Assembly: GCA_964591605.1 (NCBI GenBank)
Contig: CAZQEN010000171.1
Location: 1-15,549, forward strand
Direction of reading: 5' to 3'
DNA: 15,549 nt
DNA from: CAYLLT01 sp964591605
GTDB lineage: Bacteria > Planctomycetota > Phycisphaerae > UBA1845 > PWPN01
Shown here: one piece after another, positions 7,369-14,564 of the stretch
How positions within the stretch are numbered: the first letter of the stretch is position 1
Layout: each line of letters opens with the position of its first letter
Program-made: the position numbers and the translations under genes
Notes under the pieces: generated by a model
Database searches by the model: none
What the model saw: only the letters and a program-made list of their open reading frames with translations
What the model was told of the DNA's origin: nothing

Positions 7369-9009
7369 TCAGGACGATGGCTGTGAGGTGACCCGGTACC
7401 ATTGGCCCGGGGCGGCCGGGAAGCGCACGCGTTGCTCGTCGAGGTGAACGGCCGACACCCGCCGACCCTGCGCGGTGACCTCGATGCCTCGCCGGGGGGC
7501 AGATGCAAAAGAGACCGTCATCTCGCGGTCGAATCGCGTCTTCAATTCCACCGAGTGATCGTCCGGGTAGCGCAGCTCGATCCCGCCCAGGATCAGGCTC
7601 CGGCCCCTGGCCCGATCCGGCACGCGCACGGTCCGGAAGTCATCCTGAAGCCCGTACAGGTTCTGGACGACCATGCTCCAGATACAGCAGGACATGCCCA
7701 GGTCGCGTATCCCGAGCGCTTCGCCGGTGGTGGCATCGTAGCGCTCGTTGACCCCCTGGCGGGCGACCAGATCGAGCATCCGTCCGGTGATCTCGCGGGC
7801 CAGGTCGTGATATCCGTAGCGGTTCAGCCCCAGGGTGACCAGATAGGTCGTCGGCGGCCACATATCGCCCGACCAGTAGCCGCGGGGTGAGAACTTCGCA
7901 TCGTCCATCGCCACCGTGGGGACCGGATACCTGCTCCACCACTGGCGCGGATCCTGGAGCTGCTCCACCAGCGCGGCCGCCTGCTGCTCGGTAGCGGCCC
8001 CGCAGGTCAGCGTGAGGAACGCGCCGATGCCGCGGATCGGGAGCCTGGCGTCGGTGTCCCGGTCCAGCGAATAGAAGAACCGGGTGGCCGGATCCCACAT
8101 CTTCGACTGGATCGCTTCGACCCGCCGCCGGGCCTTCGCCTCGTACTGCCGCGCGAGCGGCTCCTGGCCGAGTTTCCGGGCGATCTCGGCGATGGACTGC
8201 TCGCTCATGATGAGGAAGCAGGTCTGCTCGATACCCTCGCGGTTGCCGTACCAGGCGCCCTCGGAGGGTCGCTGCGGGTGCGGGGTCATCCGGATGCCGA
8301 ACGTCGTCGGCTGCAGGTCGAACGACTCATAGCGGGCGGTGAGCGGCAGTTTCGCGCCGCCGGGGGCGGGCTCGTAGGCGCCGTACTCCACCAGAGCGTC
8401 GCCGTCGACATCCCGCTCGCGTGAATACCACTCATCGAACCGCAGCAGATACGGCAGGCTCCGTTCGAGGAGGGCCCGTTCGCCGGTCTGGCGCTCGACC
8501 ATGACGCATCCCCAGGCCAGCAGCGGGATCTGCGAGTAGCCCACCGGCGGCCAGCGCCGCAGGTGGTTCGGAACCATCCCCTCACGCACTGAGCCCGGGG
8601 GGGCGAGCGGATTGTGGTCGATCGTGTACCAGTAGTTCTCGAAGACCCCGCGGATGGTCGCGTCATCATCGAGGGCGGCATACGCGGACACCACGAACAT
8701 GGTGTCCCAGAGCCACTGACCCACGTAGAGACCGCCCGGCGCCAGCCACCTGTTGGGCAGCGTGGGCGGCAGAGGGTCGTAGAGACGGTTCAGGATGCAG
8801 CGCGAGTAGATCCGAACGGCCAGGTCGTTGAGCGCGGGGTCCTCGGTGTGGACCCGCGACCAGAAGGTCTTGAGCGCGGCGTCCGTCCGGGCCTGCGCGG
8901 CCGGTTGAAGCTCACGGAGCAGGCGCTTGTCCTCCTCGGGGATCGCTGCGGTGGCGATGCTGGTGCCGAGGGCCGGCAGAATCAGCGTGGGCCAGAGAGT
9001 AAGCTTCAT
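7369..9009 (-). CDS. Secreted glycoside hydrolase, GH63/trehalase-like (alpha/alpha)6 barrel
   Basis: 546 residues. A signal peptide covers about residues 1-22 (MKLTLWPTLILPALGTSIATAA). The catalytic region has WLWDTMFV (99-106), ARYESFDLQPTTFG (225-238), GYWSGDMWPPTTYL (377-390) and NERYDATTGE (421-430), the pattern of clan GH-G enzymes (GH63, GH37 and mannosylglycerate-hydrolase-like proteins). By analogy, an Asp near 231 and E422 are candidate general acid and base, but I cannot assign them with certainty. The last 90 residues look like a beta-sandwich cap. The enzyme should act outside the cytoplasm on alpha-linked glucosides or related sugars; the substrate is not readable. It is third in a minus-strand row after the lectin-like and prepilin-type genes, with a 120-base gap before it. 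Family call good, substrate open. Confidence 0.87.
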   Translation of the reverse strand: MKLTLWPTLILPALGTSIATAAIPEEDKRLLRELQPAAQARTDAALKTFWSRVHTEDPALNDLAVRIYSRCILNRLYDPLPPTLPNRWLAPGGLYVGQWLWDTMFVVSAYAALDDDATIRGVFENYWYTIDHNPLAPPGSVREGMVPNHLRRWPPVGYSQIPLLAWGCVMVERQTGERALLERSLPYLLRFDEWYSRERDVDGDALVEYGAYEPAPGGAKLPLTARYESFDLQPTTFGIRMTPHPQRPSEGAWYGNREGIEQTCFLIMSEQSIAEIARKLGQEPLARQYEAKARRRVEAIQSKMWDPATRFFYSLDRDTDARLPIRGIGAFLTLTCGAATEQQAAALVEQLQDPRQWWSRYPVPTVAMDDAKFSPRGYWSGDMWPPTTYLVTLGLNRYGYHDLAREITGRMLDLVARQGVNERYDATTGEALGIRDLGMSCCIWSMVVQNLYGLQDDFRTVRVPDRARGRSLILGGIELRYPDDHSVELKTRFDREMTVSFASAPRRGIEVTAQGRRVSAVHLDEQRVRFPAAPGQWYRVTSQPSS

Positions 9010-9082
9010 CGGTTGGTCCGGTGTGACGGAGCTCTCAAGATACTGCAGCGGCGTCGGACCCGTCGAGCGTCCCGGTTCGCAT

Positions 9083-9120
9083 CGGGTGAGATACCCACCC
9101 GTTGAGAGCGCGTGGCTCTC
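9083..9120 (-). other. Tandem stem-loops between prepilin and glycoside hydrolase genes
   Basis: Two perfect six-base stems lie just downstream of the prepilin-type gene: GAGAGC (9104-9109) with GCTCTC (9115-9120), and CGGGTG (9083-9088) with CACCCG (9096-9101). Neither is followed by a T run on the minus strand, so they look more like intercistronic processing or stability hairpins, or a weak terminator, than a classic intrinsic terminator. Confidence 0.4.
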
Positions 9121-9129
9121 CAGCGGATC

Positions 9130-10239
9130 TCAGGGCTGTTCCGGGGGGAGCTGGCCGACGTTGTAGGGCGACACGCGCACCTTCGGGCTGAAGCCCGTGG
9201 GGACTTTTTCGCCCGTGGTGACGTCCATGATGAATCCGGTTGCCTTGGCGGTCTTGCCGGAGCCGTCGGCCAGGCCGACGTTGATCCGCCCCAGGCTGTG
9301 GCGGTCCATGGGCAGTCGGAACCAGGTCCGCTGGACGTTTTCGAGATACGGGCCGTTGATCGGCCGGGCGCTCCAGTGCGGCACCGACAGCAGGAGCGGG
9401 GTCTCTTCGACCTTGTCCTCGCGTCCGCCGTCCGAGAAGATCGCCACTTCGCCCGGGCGCACGATCTTGTCGAGGTTGCCCTCGAGCCGCCGGGAGTTCG
9501 GCGGCTTGTCGCCGTTGAACCGGTGCCCGGTCTGATTCCGCTCGCCCCGCCACGGTCCGTTCGCGCCCGACTGGGTGTATCCGAAGCAATCCTCGCTGAT
9601 CGCGTACGAGTAGACGCCGTACATCGCGATCGGCGACCACTGATTGTTCACCAGCTTGCGGTCGGACGGACAGATGTAGACGTCGCGACGCCCGAAGCGG
9701 GAGAAGTATTCGGTGGGGTTGCGGGTGCCGGGGTCGTTGATGAACTTGTTGCGGTCGTGCCGCAGGTAGTACTGCTCGGCCCGCTTGAGCGAGGTTTCGC
9801 CGATGTACCTGGCGTAGGCGGTGATCCAGTCCTTGCCCACCAGGCCGGAGACCACGCCGAACGCACCCTGCTGGTAGTCGTACTTGGTCTTGCTGGCGTC
9901 AAGGTATTCCCATTCATTGCGCTGATAGGGCAGGTCGTTGGCGCCGGGGGGGCCATAGATGAGCTGCCCATAGCCCTTGTGCTCAGTCCTGAACATGAGC
10001 ACCGCCTTGGGCAGGTTGCTCATGTTGGACAGGCACTTGATCATGCGTGCCTGCTCCTTGGCCCGCGAGAGCGAGGGCAGCAGGACCGCCGTGAGCAGTG
10101 CGATGATGGCGACGACCACCAGCACCTCGATCAGCGTGAACGCCGTCTGGCGCTGCGGTCGGTGCGGAGCCGTTGCTCGAAGGTCCGGGTGTACGCCTTG
10201 TGTTCGTTCCGATGTGAACATGGCAGTCGCCCCTGTCAT
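9130..10239 (-). CDS. Prepilin-type N-terminal cleavage/methylation protein (type II pseudopilin-like)
   Basis: 369 residues. A basic leader ends at QTA, followed by FTLIEVLVVVAIIALLTAVL (34-53), the prepilin peptidase and N-methylation signature with the key Glu38 at mature position +5. The residue before the cut is Ala instead of the usual Gly. The globular part has YICPSD (188-193), IFSDGG (267-272) and MDRHSLGRINVGLADGS (311-327), giving the H-x10-DG tail that is common in planctomycete proteins of this kind. These are exported pseudopilins of mostly unknown role, possibly surface structures or a type II secretion-like apparatus. An in-frame ATG at 10221 has an AGGGG upstream and may be the true start. 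It lies 50 bases after the lectin/dockerin-like gene on the same strand. Confidence 0.9.
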   Translation of the reverse strand: MTGATAMFTSERTQGVHPDLRATAPHRPQRQTAFTLIEVLVVVAIIALLTAVLLPSLSRAKEQARMIKCLSNMSNLPKAVLMFRTEHKGYGQLIYGPPGANDLPYQRNEWEYLDASKTKYDYQQGAFGVVSGLVGKDWITAYARYIGETSLKRAEQYYLRHDRNKFINDPGTRNPTEYFSRFGRRDVYICPSDRKLVNNQWSPIAMYGVYSYAISEDCFGYTQSGANGPWRGERNQTGHRFNGDKPPNSRRLEGNLDKIVRPGEVAIFSDGGREDKVEETPLLLSVPHWSARPINGPYLENVQRTWFRLPMDRHSLGRINVGLADGSGKTAKATGFIMDVTTGEKVPTGFSPKVRVSPYNVGQLPPEQP

Positions 10240-10269
10240 TCAACGTGTGCGGCGCCGGTGCGGATTGAT

Positions 10270-10284
10270 CCGGCCGGCGGCCGG
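10270..10284 (-). other. GC-rich intercistronic stem-loop
   Basis: CCGGCC (10270-10275) pairs perfectly with GGCCGG (10279-10284) around a three-base loop, six bases after the stop of the lectin-like gene. No T tract follows it on the minus strand, so it is unlikely to end transcription by itself; it could tune the relative expression of the two genes. Confidence 0.4.
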
Positions 10285-10289
10285 GAAAA

Positions 10290-12320
10290 TCAAGGATCGT
10301 CGCACGCCGCGTTGGCGGGCACATTGGCCCGGCCCCGGCAGGCCTTGAACGCGTCGTAATCCGCGGCGTCGATGTCGTTGTCATTGTCGCGGTCGAGGCA
10401 TCGTGCGACCTCGTCGAAGCCGTCGATCACGCCGCCCTCGCCCGTGTAGAGAAGCTGAAATTGGGCGAAGTCCTCGCCGTCGACATCATTGTCCTCGTCC
10501 ACGTCGGCAAATGGATCTGGACAGCTCTCGGTGCAGGGCGGGCCGCCGCTCGTGACGGTCAGCCGGATCTCGCGGACCTGCACCGGGGCAAAACTGCAAT
10601 CCGTATTGAAGCGCAGAATGGCGATGTTGGTGCCCACCGGCACGTCGGCGACCAGATCCACCGTGACCGCGTCGGTGCCGCCGAGCGGGGAGATCGTACC
10701 GCCCGTCTTGCTCAGTGTCACCCACGGAACGTCCCCGACGGTCACCGATCCATCCGGGTTCACCAGCACCTCCTCGATGGTGTAACTGGTCGTCGACGGG
10801 CTCCAGTTGGTGAGGTTGAAGACCTTGCTGTTGGTCGCGCAGTGCGCCAGGGAGATGTTGTGATTGAACTGGGGATCGCTGATGGTCAGACCGCATCGCG
10901 TGCCGTTCAGGTTTTCCAGCCCGTCGATGAGATCGTTGAATGCATGATCCGCGCCGGGCGGCGCCTGGCCGGACAGCCCCGCCGTCGACGAGTAGCCCTC
11001 CTTGGAGACCAGCACCGCGAAGTAATCGAGATAGAAATCCGAGGTGCCGTTCTGGGCGTTCGTGCCGAACCCCCATCCGTCGCGCACCTGACCGGCATAG
11101 GGAACCACCGAACTGTAGCCGCTGTAGTTGCAGCAGTTCGCGTCCGTGCCGGCCAGGCCGGGACCCAGCGTGAGGACGGGCGTGGGATTCTCATCGAGGT
11201 AGACGTTGATGGTGAGGCTGTTCGGCTCCACGCCGCCGCCGGCGGCCTGGGCCCGGCCGATCGTCCAGCGGATGATGTGGTATTGCCCGTCATTGACGCC
11301 GCCGGGGATGGCGGCATTCATACCCAGGATGGTCTCCTGCAGAAGGGGCGTCTGCCCGTCCCACCGCAGGTGAGTGGTCTGCAGGTTGTCATTCCGGAAG
11401 TCATCGATGAACAGATTGGATCCGCCGGCGCCGTTGTCGTTCCAGCTCGGGACTTTGACGCGGGCCACGGCGGTGGTGCCGGGGTTTCCGATCGCGCTGA
11501 GGATCGTGGTCAGGTCGCCCAGGGGGCCGCCGCGCACGACCCACTTCTCGGTGCCAGCGGGGGTGGCGTCTGTGTCGTTGATGCGATAAGCCCAGCCGTC
11601 GCGGGCCTGGGCGTCGGCGACGATGCTTCCCATCTTCTGGCCTTCGAACAGGTTCAGGTTCGCCCACGACTCGCCGTGCACGTTGAACATGTCGCCGTTG
11701 AGCGTGGGTTCGACGTCGCCGCTGTAGGCATTCAGATTGATCGTGCCGGCCGCATTGAACGTGCTGACCTCGACCACGCCGTGAACGGAGATGCCCGCCG
11801 GGCTGTCCACCACGTCGTTCCATTTTCCGTCATAGGCGGTATCCATCATCACGTAGTTCTCGGCCTCGCAGGGGACGAGAGCAGCGCCGTTGTCGGGCTG
11901 GCCCGCAGCCCACTGGAACGTGAAACCAGCGCTGAAGCCCACCCACACGGATGTGAACGTCCCGTCGCTCGACCCGCAGGGTCCCGAGGGCGTCGCCTGC
12001 CGGTAGGCGATCCAGAGGCCATCGGGCACGACGGGCGCCGCGGCATGGCGCATCGTGTTCCAGAGCCAGTAGTTCTCCTGCGGCGTGCTCGGCGAGACCA
12101 GATGGCCGCCCATCTGCCGCGCCTTGGCCTCCGCATCAGTCCACGAACTGGCGGAAAGAAGATAATACCAGCCCTGATCGCTGGTGATGTCATTGCGGAT
12201 CGGCCCCGCCAGGACGGTCGGCAGCGCCATGGCGGTCGGTTGCCAGACGGCCGACGAGAACAGAATCGCCCCGGTGGTCACGCACAGCTTACCGATGTTT
12301 CCCCTGCTCAGGCCTTTCAT
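10290..12320 (-). CDS. Secreted C-type-lectin-like protein with BACON-like and dockerin-like C-terminal regions
   Basis: 676 residues. A signal peptide spans about residues 1-32. Residues 50-186 match a C-type-lectin-like fold: GHLVSPSTPQENYWLW (72-87), LWIAYRQ, FQWAAGQPDNG (135-145), ENYVMMD and GKWNDV, closing with GVVEV. A long middle region (about 190-470) is beta-rich with no firm family; it could be a concanavalin/LamG-like domain (NVYLDENPTPVLTL, DFYLDYFAVLV). Around residues 500-600 there is an Ig/BACON-like segment (NWSPSTTSYTI, PWVTLSKTGGTISPLGG). The C-terminus has two calcium loops, DVDEDNDVDGEDF and LDRDNDNDIDAADYD, as in dockerin-like and type-1 EF-hand repeats. It probably binds glycans or partner proteins at the surface. 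GGAGG lies five bases before the ATG. It heads a row of three minus-strand genes. Confidence 0.87.
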   Translation of the reverse strand: MKGLSRGNIGKLCVTTGAILFSSAVWQPTAMALPTVLAGPIRNDITSDQGWYYLLSASSWTDAEAKARQMGGHLVSPSTPQENYWLWNTMRHAAAPVVPDGLWIAYRQATPSGPCGSSDGTFTSVWVGFSAGFTFQWAAGQPDNGAALVPCEAENYVMMDTAYDGKWNDVVDSPAGISVHGVVEVSTFNAAGTINLNAYSGDVEPTLNGDMFNVHGESWANLNLFEGQKMGSIVADAQARDGWAYRINDTDATPAGTEKWVVRGGPLGDLTTILSAIGNPGTTAVARVKVPSWNDNGAGGSNLFIDDFRNDNLQTTHLRWDGQTPLLQETILGMNAAIPGGVNDGQYHIIRWTIGRAQAAGGGVEPNSLTINVYLDENPTPVLTLGPGLAGTDANCCNYSGYSSVVPYAGQVRDGWGFGTNAQNGTSDFYLDYFAVLVSKEGYSSTAGLSGQAPPGADHAFNDLIDGLENLNGTRCGLTISDPQFNHNISLAHCATNSKVFNLTNWSPSTTSYTIEEVLVNPDGSVTVGDVPWVTLSKTGGTISPLGGTDAVTVDLVADVPVGTNIAILRFNTDCSFAPVQVREIRLTVTSGGPPCTESCPDPFADVDEDNDVDGEDFAQFQLLYTGEGGVIDGFDEVARCLDRDNDNDIDAADYDAFKACRGRANVPANAACDDP

Positions 12321-12325
12321 GAGTG

Positions 12326-12362
12326 CCTCCGATTGCTCGCCCCGCCGCCCGGATGACCGGGC
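12326..12362 (-). promoter_or_regulatory. Leader hairpin and ribosome binding site of the lectin-like gene
   Basis: On the minus strand GCCCGG-TCAT-CCGGGC forms a perfect six-base stem (12347-12362) 16 bases before GGAGG (12326-12330), which is five bases before the ATG. With the promoter near 12518-12547, the transcript would have a leader of about 190 bases. No known riboswitch class is recognisable. Confidence 0.45.
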
Positions 12363-12517
12363 ATGCTTCGATTCTTACCCGCCTCCAACCGGCCAGAACC
12401 GCTGCGAACGGCCGGGCCGGACTCTGAACATCGCCATGTGTCGGATAACGCCCACCCACCCAGATGCCGGGCAGCCCACGGGAGCGAACTCTGCGGCGAG
12501 ATGTACCCGGCCGCTGA

Positions 12518-12547
12518 AGGATAGCACGAATGTCTTATGAATGTCAA
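12518..12547 (-). promoter_or_regulatory. Candidate sigma-70 promoter for the lectin/prepilin/hydrolase row
   Basis: On the minus strand TTGACA (12547-12542) is a perfect -35 box, 18 bases from TATCCT (12523-12518), an acceptable -10 box. It sits in the AT-rich island and points to the secreted lectin-like gene. The -35 box is part of an 11-base palindrome, TGTCAATGACA (12542-12552), which suggests regulator binding. Confidence 0.55.
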
Positions 12548-12587
12548 TGACAAATATCCAACTTTGATCATTCTTTTAGCGGACATT
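12529..12587. promoter_or_regulatory. Candidate operator array around the -35 box
   Basis: AATGTC occurs at 12529-12534 and again at 12540-12545, 11 bases apart (one helical turn), and in inverted form as GACATT at 12582-12587. Between them is the perfect palindrome TGTCA-A-TGACA (12542-12552). Spacing by one turn and overlap with the -35 box suit a transcription factor, but the motif differs from the TGTTC/GAACA motifs near the DeoR gene, so another regulator may act here. Confidence 0.35.
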
Positions 12588-12615
12588 TGACCTTCGTATG
12601 CCCAGATTGCAGGCC

Positions 12616-12713
12616 GTGTGGCGGACGCCCGGTCGGCAGCGCGCCGACGGCCCGGATCGTGGAACGGCATCCGAGCCGCAACGAAGCTCCGCCACACCTC
12701 GCAGACGCCCGGT
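12616..12713. repeat. Inverted and direct repeats in the gene-free region
   Basis: GTGTGGCGGA (12616-12625) and TCCGCCACAC (12688-12697) are a perfect ten-base inverted pair 62 bases apart. The sequence GACGCCCGGT overlaps the first arm (12624-12633) and recurs just past the second (12704-12713) in direct orientation. The layout could be a small non-coding RNA, a MITE-like remnant or a dispersed repeat; I cannot decide between them. Confidence 0.4.
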
Positions 12714-12863
12714 TGAGCGCAGGTTTTTGTCGCCACAAAGGTTAAGCATCCTGGTGGCGTGAGAGATGCGGCTGGCGCGTATCGTCGCTCGCGGACAGAG
12801 GCCCGGTAAAGCCAGGGGCCCTCGGCCGGCAGATGCGCGCGCACGGGTGGGTTCCGCCACCCG

Positions 12864-12880
12864 CCGGGCCGCGGGCCCGG
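12864..12880 (-). terminator. GC-rich hairpin after the FGGY kinase gene
   Basis: CCGGGCC (12864-12870) pairs perfectly with GGCCCGG (12874-12880) around three bases, 13 bases past the kinase stop. A second stem, CGGGTGG with CCACCCG (12844-12850 and 12857-12863), follows at once. There is no T tract on the minus strand, so if this ends transcription it is a weak or factor-assisted terminator. Confidence 0.35.
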
Positions 12881-12893
12881 TGCGGACCCGGCC

Positions 12894-14402
12894 TCAGCCG
12901 GTGTAGATGTGCTCTTCGATGCGCAGGAAATGATCGTAGAGCAGGTCATATGTTCTGGCGTCGCTGTCATTCGGTTCGATCCGGGCGGCACGGTGAACCA
13001 TGCCGCTGGTTGCCGCTTCCAGACTGCGATAGGTGCCGACGGCGCGGGCCTGGAGAATCGCCGTTCCCAGGGCCGGCGCCTCGGGGCAGGTGATCGTGAC
13101 GACCGGTTTGCCGGCGATGTTCGCCTTGATCTGGTTCCAGAGCTGGCTCCGCGAGCCGGTGCCGACCGAGCAGATCTCCCGACAGCAGAAACCGGCCCGC
13201 GCCAGCAGTGAGATGTTCTGGCGGAGGATGAAGCCCACGGCCTCCAGGAGCGACCGGACGAGATGGCCCCGGCCGTGATGAAGGCCCAGCCCGAAGTAGA
13301 CGCCGCCGGCCACGTCGCTCACGTCGGCCGTCCCGCGACCGGCCATGTAGGGCAGACAGATGAGCCCCTGGCTGCCGGGCGGGATCGGCTCGGCCAGCCG
13401 GGTGATGCCGGGGTCGGAGCCATGGCCGTTGTGGCTGGCCCCGTCGCGTTGCGGGGTGAGGCACAACTCGCTGAGCCACTTGAGCCCCATCCCGCCGGTG
13501 GGACACCACCCGATGAGCAGATACTTGCCGGGGATCACGTGGCACTGCACGGCGATGGGCAGATCTTCGCAGAACTGCGGCACCAGGTCGACCGTGGTGC
13601 CGACGGCCAGGCCCGAGCCGGTCATCTCGGTCACGACTCCCGGTTGCATCGCTCCGGAAGCGAGGATGGCCGCCGCGTGGTCCAGCCCGCCGGCCACGAC
13701 GGCGGTGTCCGACGGCAAGCCGGTCTCACGCGAGGCGGTGCGGCTCAGATGGCCGACGATCTGGCCCGGTTCGCCCAGGCTCGCCAGCCGCTCGGGGGAG
13801 ACGCCCACGAAATCCAGGATGTCCTGCCACCAGGTCTTCGCGGCGATGTCGAGCATGAACGAGGAGCTGTAGAGCGAATACTCCCCCCGGAAGCGGCCGC
13901 CCATGAGACCGTGCAGGACGTAGTCTTCGACCAGGAGGAACTTGAAGGCCCGCCGGAAGGTCCGCGGTTCGTGGCGTTTGAGCCAGAGGATTTTCGTGAT
14001 GGGCCAGGTCGCCTGGGGGCGGAGCTGACCGGTGATTTGACCGCGTCCGAGGGCTTTTTCGATCTCTTGTGCTTCCTCGCGCGATCGGTTATCCATCGAG
14101 AGGATGGCCTTTCGGAGCGGCCGGCCGTGCCGGTCCACCGCGATGAGGGTTTCACCCTGGCTGCAGACCCCGATGGATTTCACCTGTCTGGCGGGCACGT
14201 GTGAGTCGGCGAGCACCGCCGCAATCCCTTCTTTGCAGAGCAACCAGTACAGGTGCGCGTCGCACTCGACGACGTCCTCGGATGGAGTCTGCAGGGGGTA
14301 TTCCCGGCTGGCGGCGGCCACGATGTCGCCCCGGCGGTCAAACAGCACGGTTTTGACCGCGGTGGCGCCGACGTCGAGCGAGATGTAGTGGTCGCCGGAC
14401 AT
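12894..14402 (-). CDS. FGGY-family carbohydrate kinase
   Basis: 502 residues, a normal length for the family. The N-terminal phosphate loop is YISLDVGATAVKTVLFD (6-22). GVCSQGETLIAVDRHGRPL (78-96) and SMDNRS (102-107) form the sugar-site region, GLDHAAAILASGAMQPG (239-255) contains the likely catalytic base D241, and MTGSG (260-264) contacts ATP. The C-terminal signature is GTGSRSQLWNQIKANIAGK. The enzyme transfers phosphate from ATP to a sugar or polyol in the cytoplasm; xylulose, fuculose, rhamnulose or gluconate are all possible, and I cannot choose. The frame is open to 14546, but the ATG at 14402 begins the conserved domain and lies downstream of a good promoter. It is divergent from a DeoR-family repressor, the usual arrangement for inducible sugar catabolism. 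Confidence 0.92.
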   Translation of the reverse strand: MSGDHYISLDVGATAVKTVLFDRRGDIVAAASREYPLQTPSEDVVECDAHLYWLLCKEGIAAVLADSHVPARQVKSIGVCSQGETLIAVDRHGRPLRKAILSMDNRSREEAQEIEKALGRGQITGQLRPQATWPITKILWLKRHEPRTFRRAFKFLLVEDYVLHGLMGGRFRGEYSLYSSSFMLDIAAKTWWQDILDFVGVSPERLASLGEPGQIVGHLSRTASRETGLPSDTAVVAGGLDHAAAILASGAMQPGVVTEMTGSGLAVGTTVDLVPQFCEDLPIAVQCHVIPGKYLLIGWCPTGGMGLKWLSELCLTPQRDGASHNGHGSDPGITRLAEPIPPGSQGLICLPYMAGRGTADVSDVAGGVYFGLGLHHGRGHLVRSLLEAVGFILRQNISLLARAGFCCREICSVGTGSRSQLWNQIKANIAGKPVVTITCPEAPALGTAILQARAVGTYRSLEAATSGMVHRAARIEPNDSDARTYDLLYDHFLRIEEHIYTG

Positions 14403-14413
14403 GCGTTTCAGGC

Positions 14414-14450
14414 TGTTCCCTGAACCGGAGTGTTCAAATGCACAAACTGA
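14414..14450. promoter_or_regulatory. Candidate repressor sites in the kinase leader
   Basis: TGTTC-CCT-GAAC (14414-14425) and TGTTCAAATGCACAA (14431-14445) lie just downstream of the kinase -10 box, where a bound repressor would block transcription. The half-site matches that at 14521-14545 next to the DeoR gene. Confidence 0.4.
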
Positions 14451-14462
14451 CTGCCCACCGGG

Positions 14463-14491
14463 AATATAACGGAAAACCGGATGTTCTGCAA
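14463..14491 (-). promoter_or_regulatory. Sigma-70 promoter of the FGGY kinase gene
   Basis: On the minus strand TTGCAG (14491-14486) and TATATT (14468-14463) are separated by the optimal 17 bases. The start point would be near 14456, giving a leader of about 55 bases. Candidate repressor sites follow directly. Confidence 0.6.
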
Positions 14492-14520
14492 GAAAGAATC
14501 TGCTGACCGCCGGGTAAATG

Positions 14521-14545
14521 TGTTCCAAATGAACAAAATCGAACA
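14521..14545. promoter_or_regulatory. Candidate DeoR-family operator in the divergent region
   Basis: TGTTC-CAAAT-GAACA (14521-14535) is an inverted repeat with arms of five bases, and a further GAACA at 14541-14545 follows exactly ten bases after the previous one, on the same helix face. It lies 20 to 44 bases before the regulator's ATG, so autoregulation is plausible. DeoR/GlpR proteins typically bind several such AT-rich TTC/GAA sites. Confidence 0.5.
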
Positions 14546-14564
14546 AAAGTGATCAGAGCCGCCC

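Larger units (their letters stand above)
12321..12893. other. 573-base gene-free region upstream of the lectin-like gene
   Basis: I find no convincing gene here. The part near 12520-12600 is an AT-rich island in otherwise GC-rich DNA, with a minus-strand promoter and repeated TGTC motifs. The part at 12600-12893 holds inverted and direct repeats and GC-rich stems, described separately. An open frame of 224 codons crosses the region on the minus strand but overlaps the kinase in another frame and looks non-coding (rich in Arg, Ser, Pro and Cys, with no domain pattern). Confidence 0.6.

Noticed and set aside
10270..10289. Hairpin plus four-base A/T run as an intrinsic terminator
   Set aside because: On the minus strand the T run comes before the stem, not after it, so the geometry is wrong for termination of the lectin-like gene.
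9112..10359. 415-codon open frame on the + strand
   Set aside because: Antisense to the prepilin-type gene, which has clear motifs; no family resemblance of its own.
10461..12356. 631-codon open frame on the + strand opposite the lectin-like gene
   Set aside because: It is antisense to a gene with signal peptide, lectin and calcium-loop motifs; its translation is rich in Arg, Val, Gly and Asp without domain patterns, as expected of a shadow frame in GC-rich DNA.
12317..12991. 224-codon open frame on the minus strand across the gene-free region
   Set aside because: It overlaps the end of the kinase gene in another frame, has a composition typical of non-coding GC-rich DNA and no motif. Better explained as spacer with promoter and repeats.
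13263..14204. 313-codon open frame on the + strand inside the kinase gene
   Set aside because: Antisense to an intact FGGY kinase and without any domain pattern.
14403..14546. N-terminal extension of the kinase by 48 codons
   Set aside because: The extension covers the promoter and operator-like sites of the divergent region, and the conserved domain starts right after the ATG at 14402.
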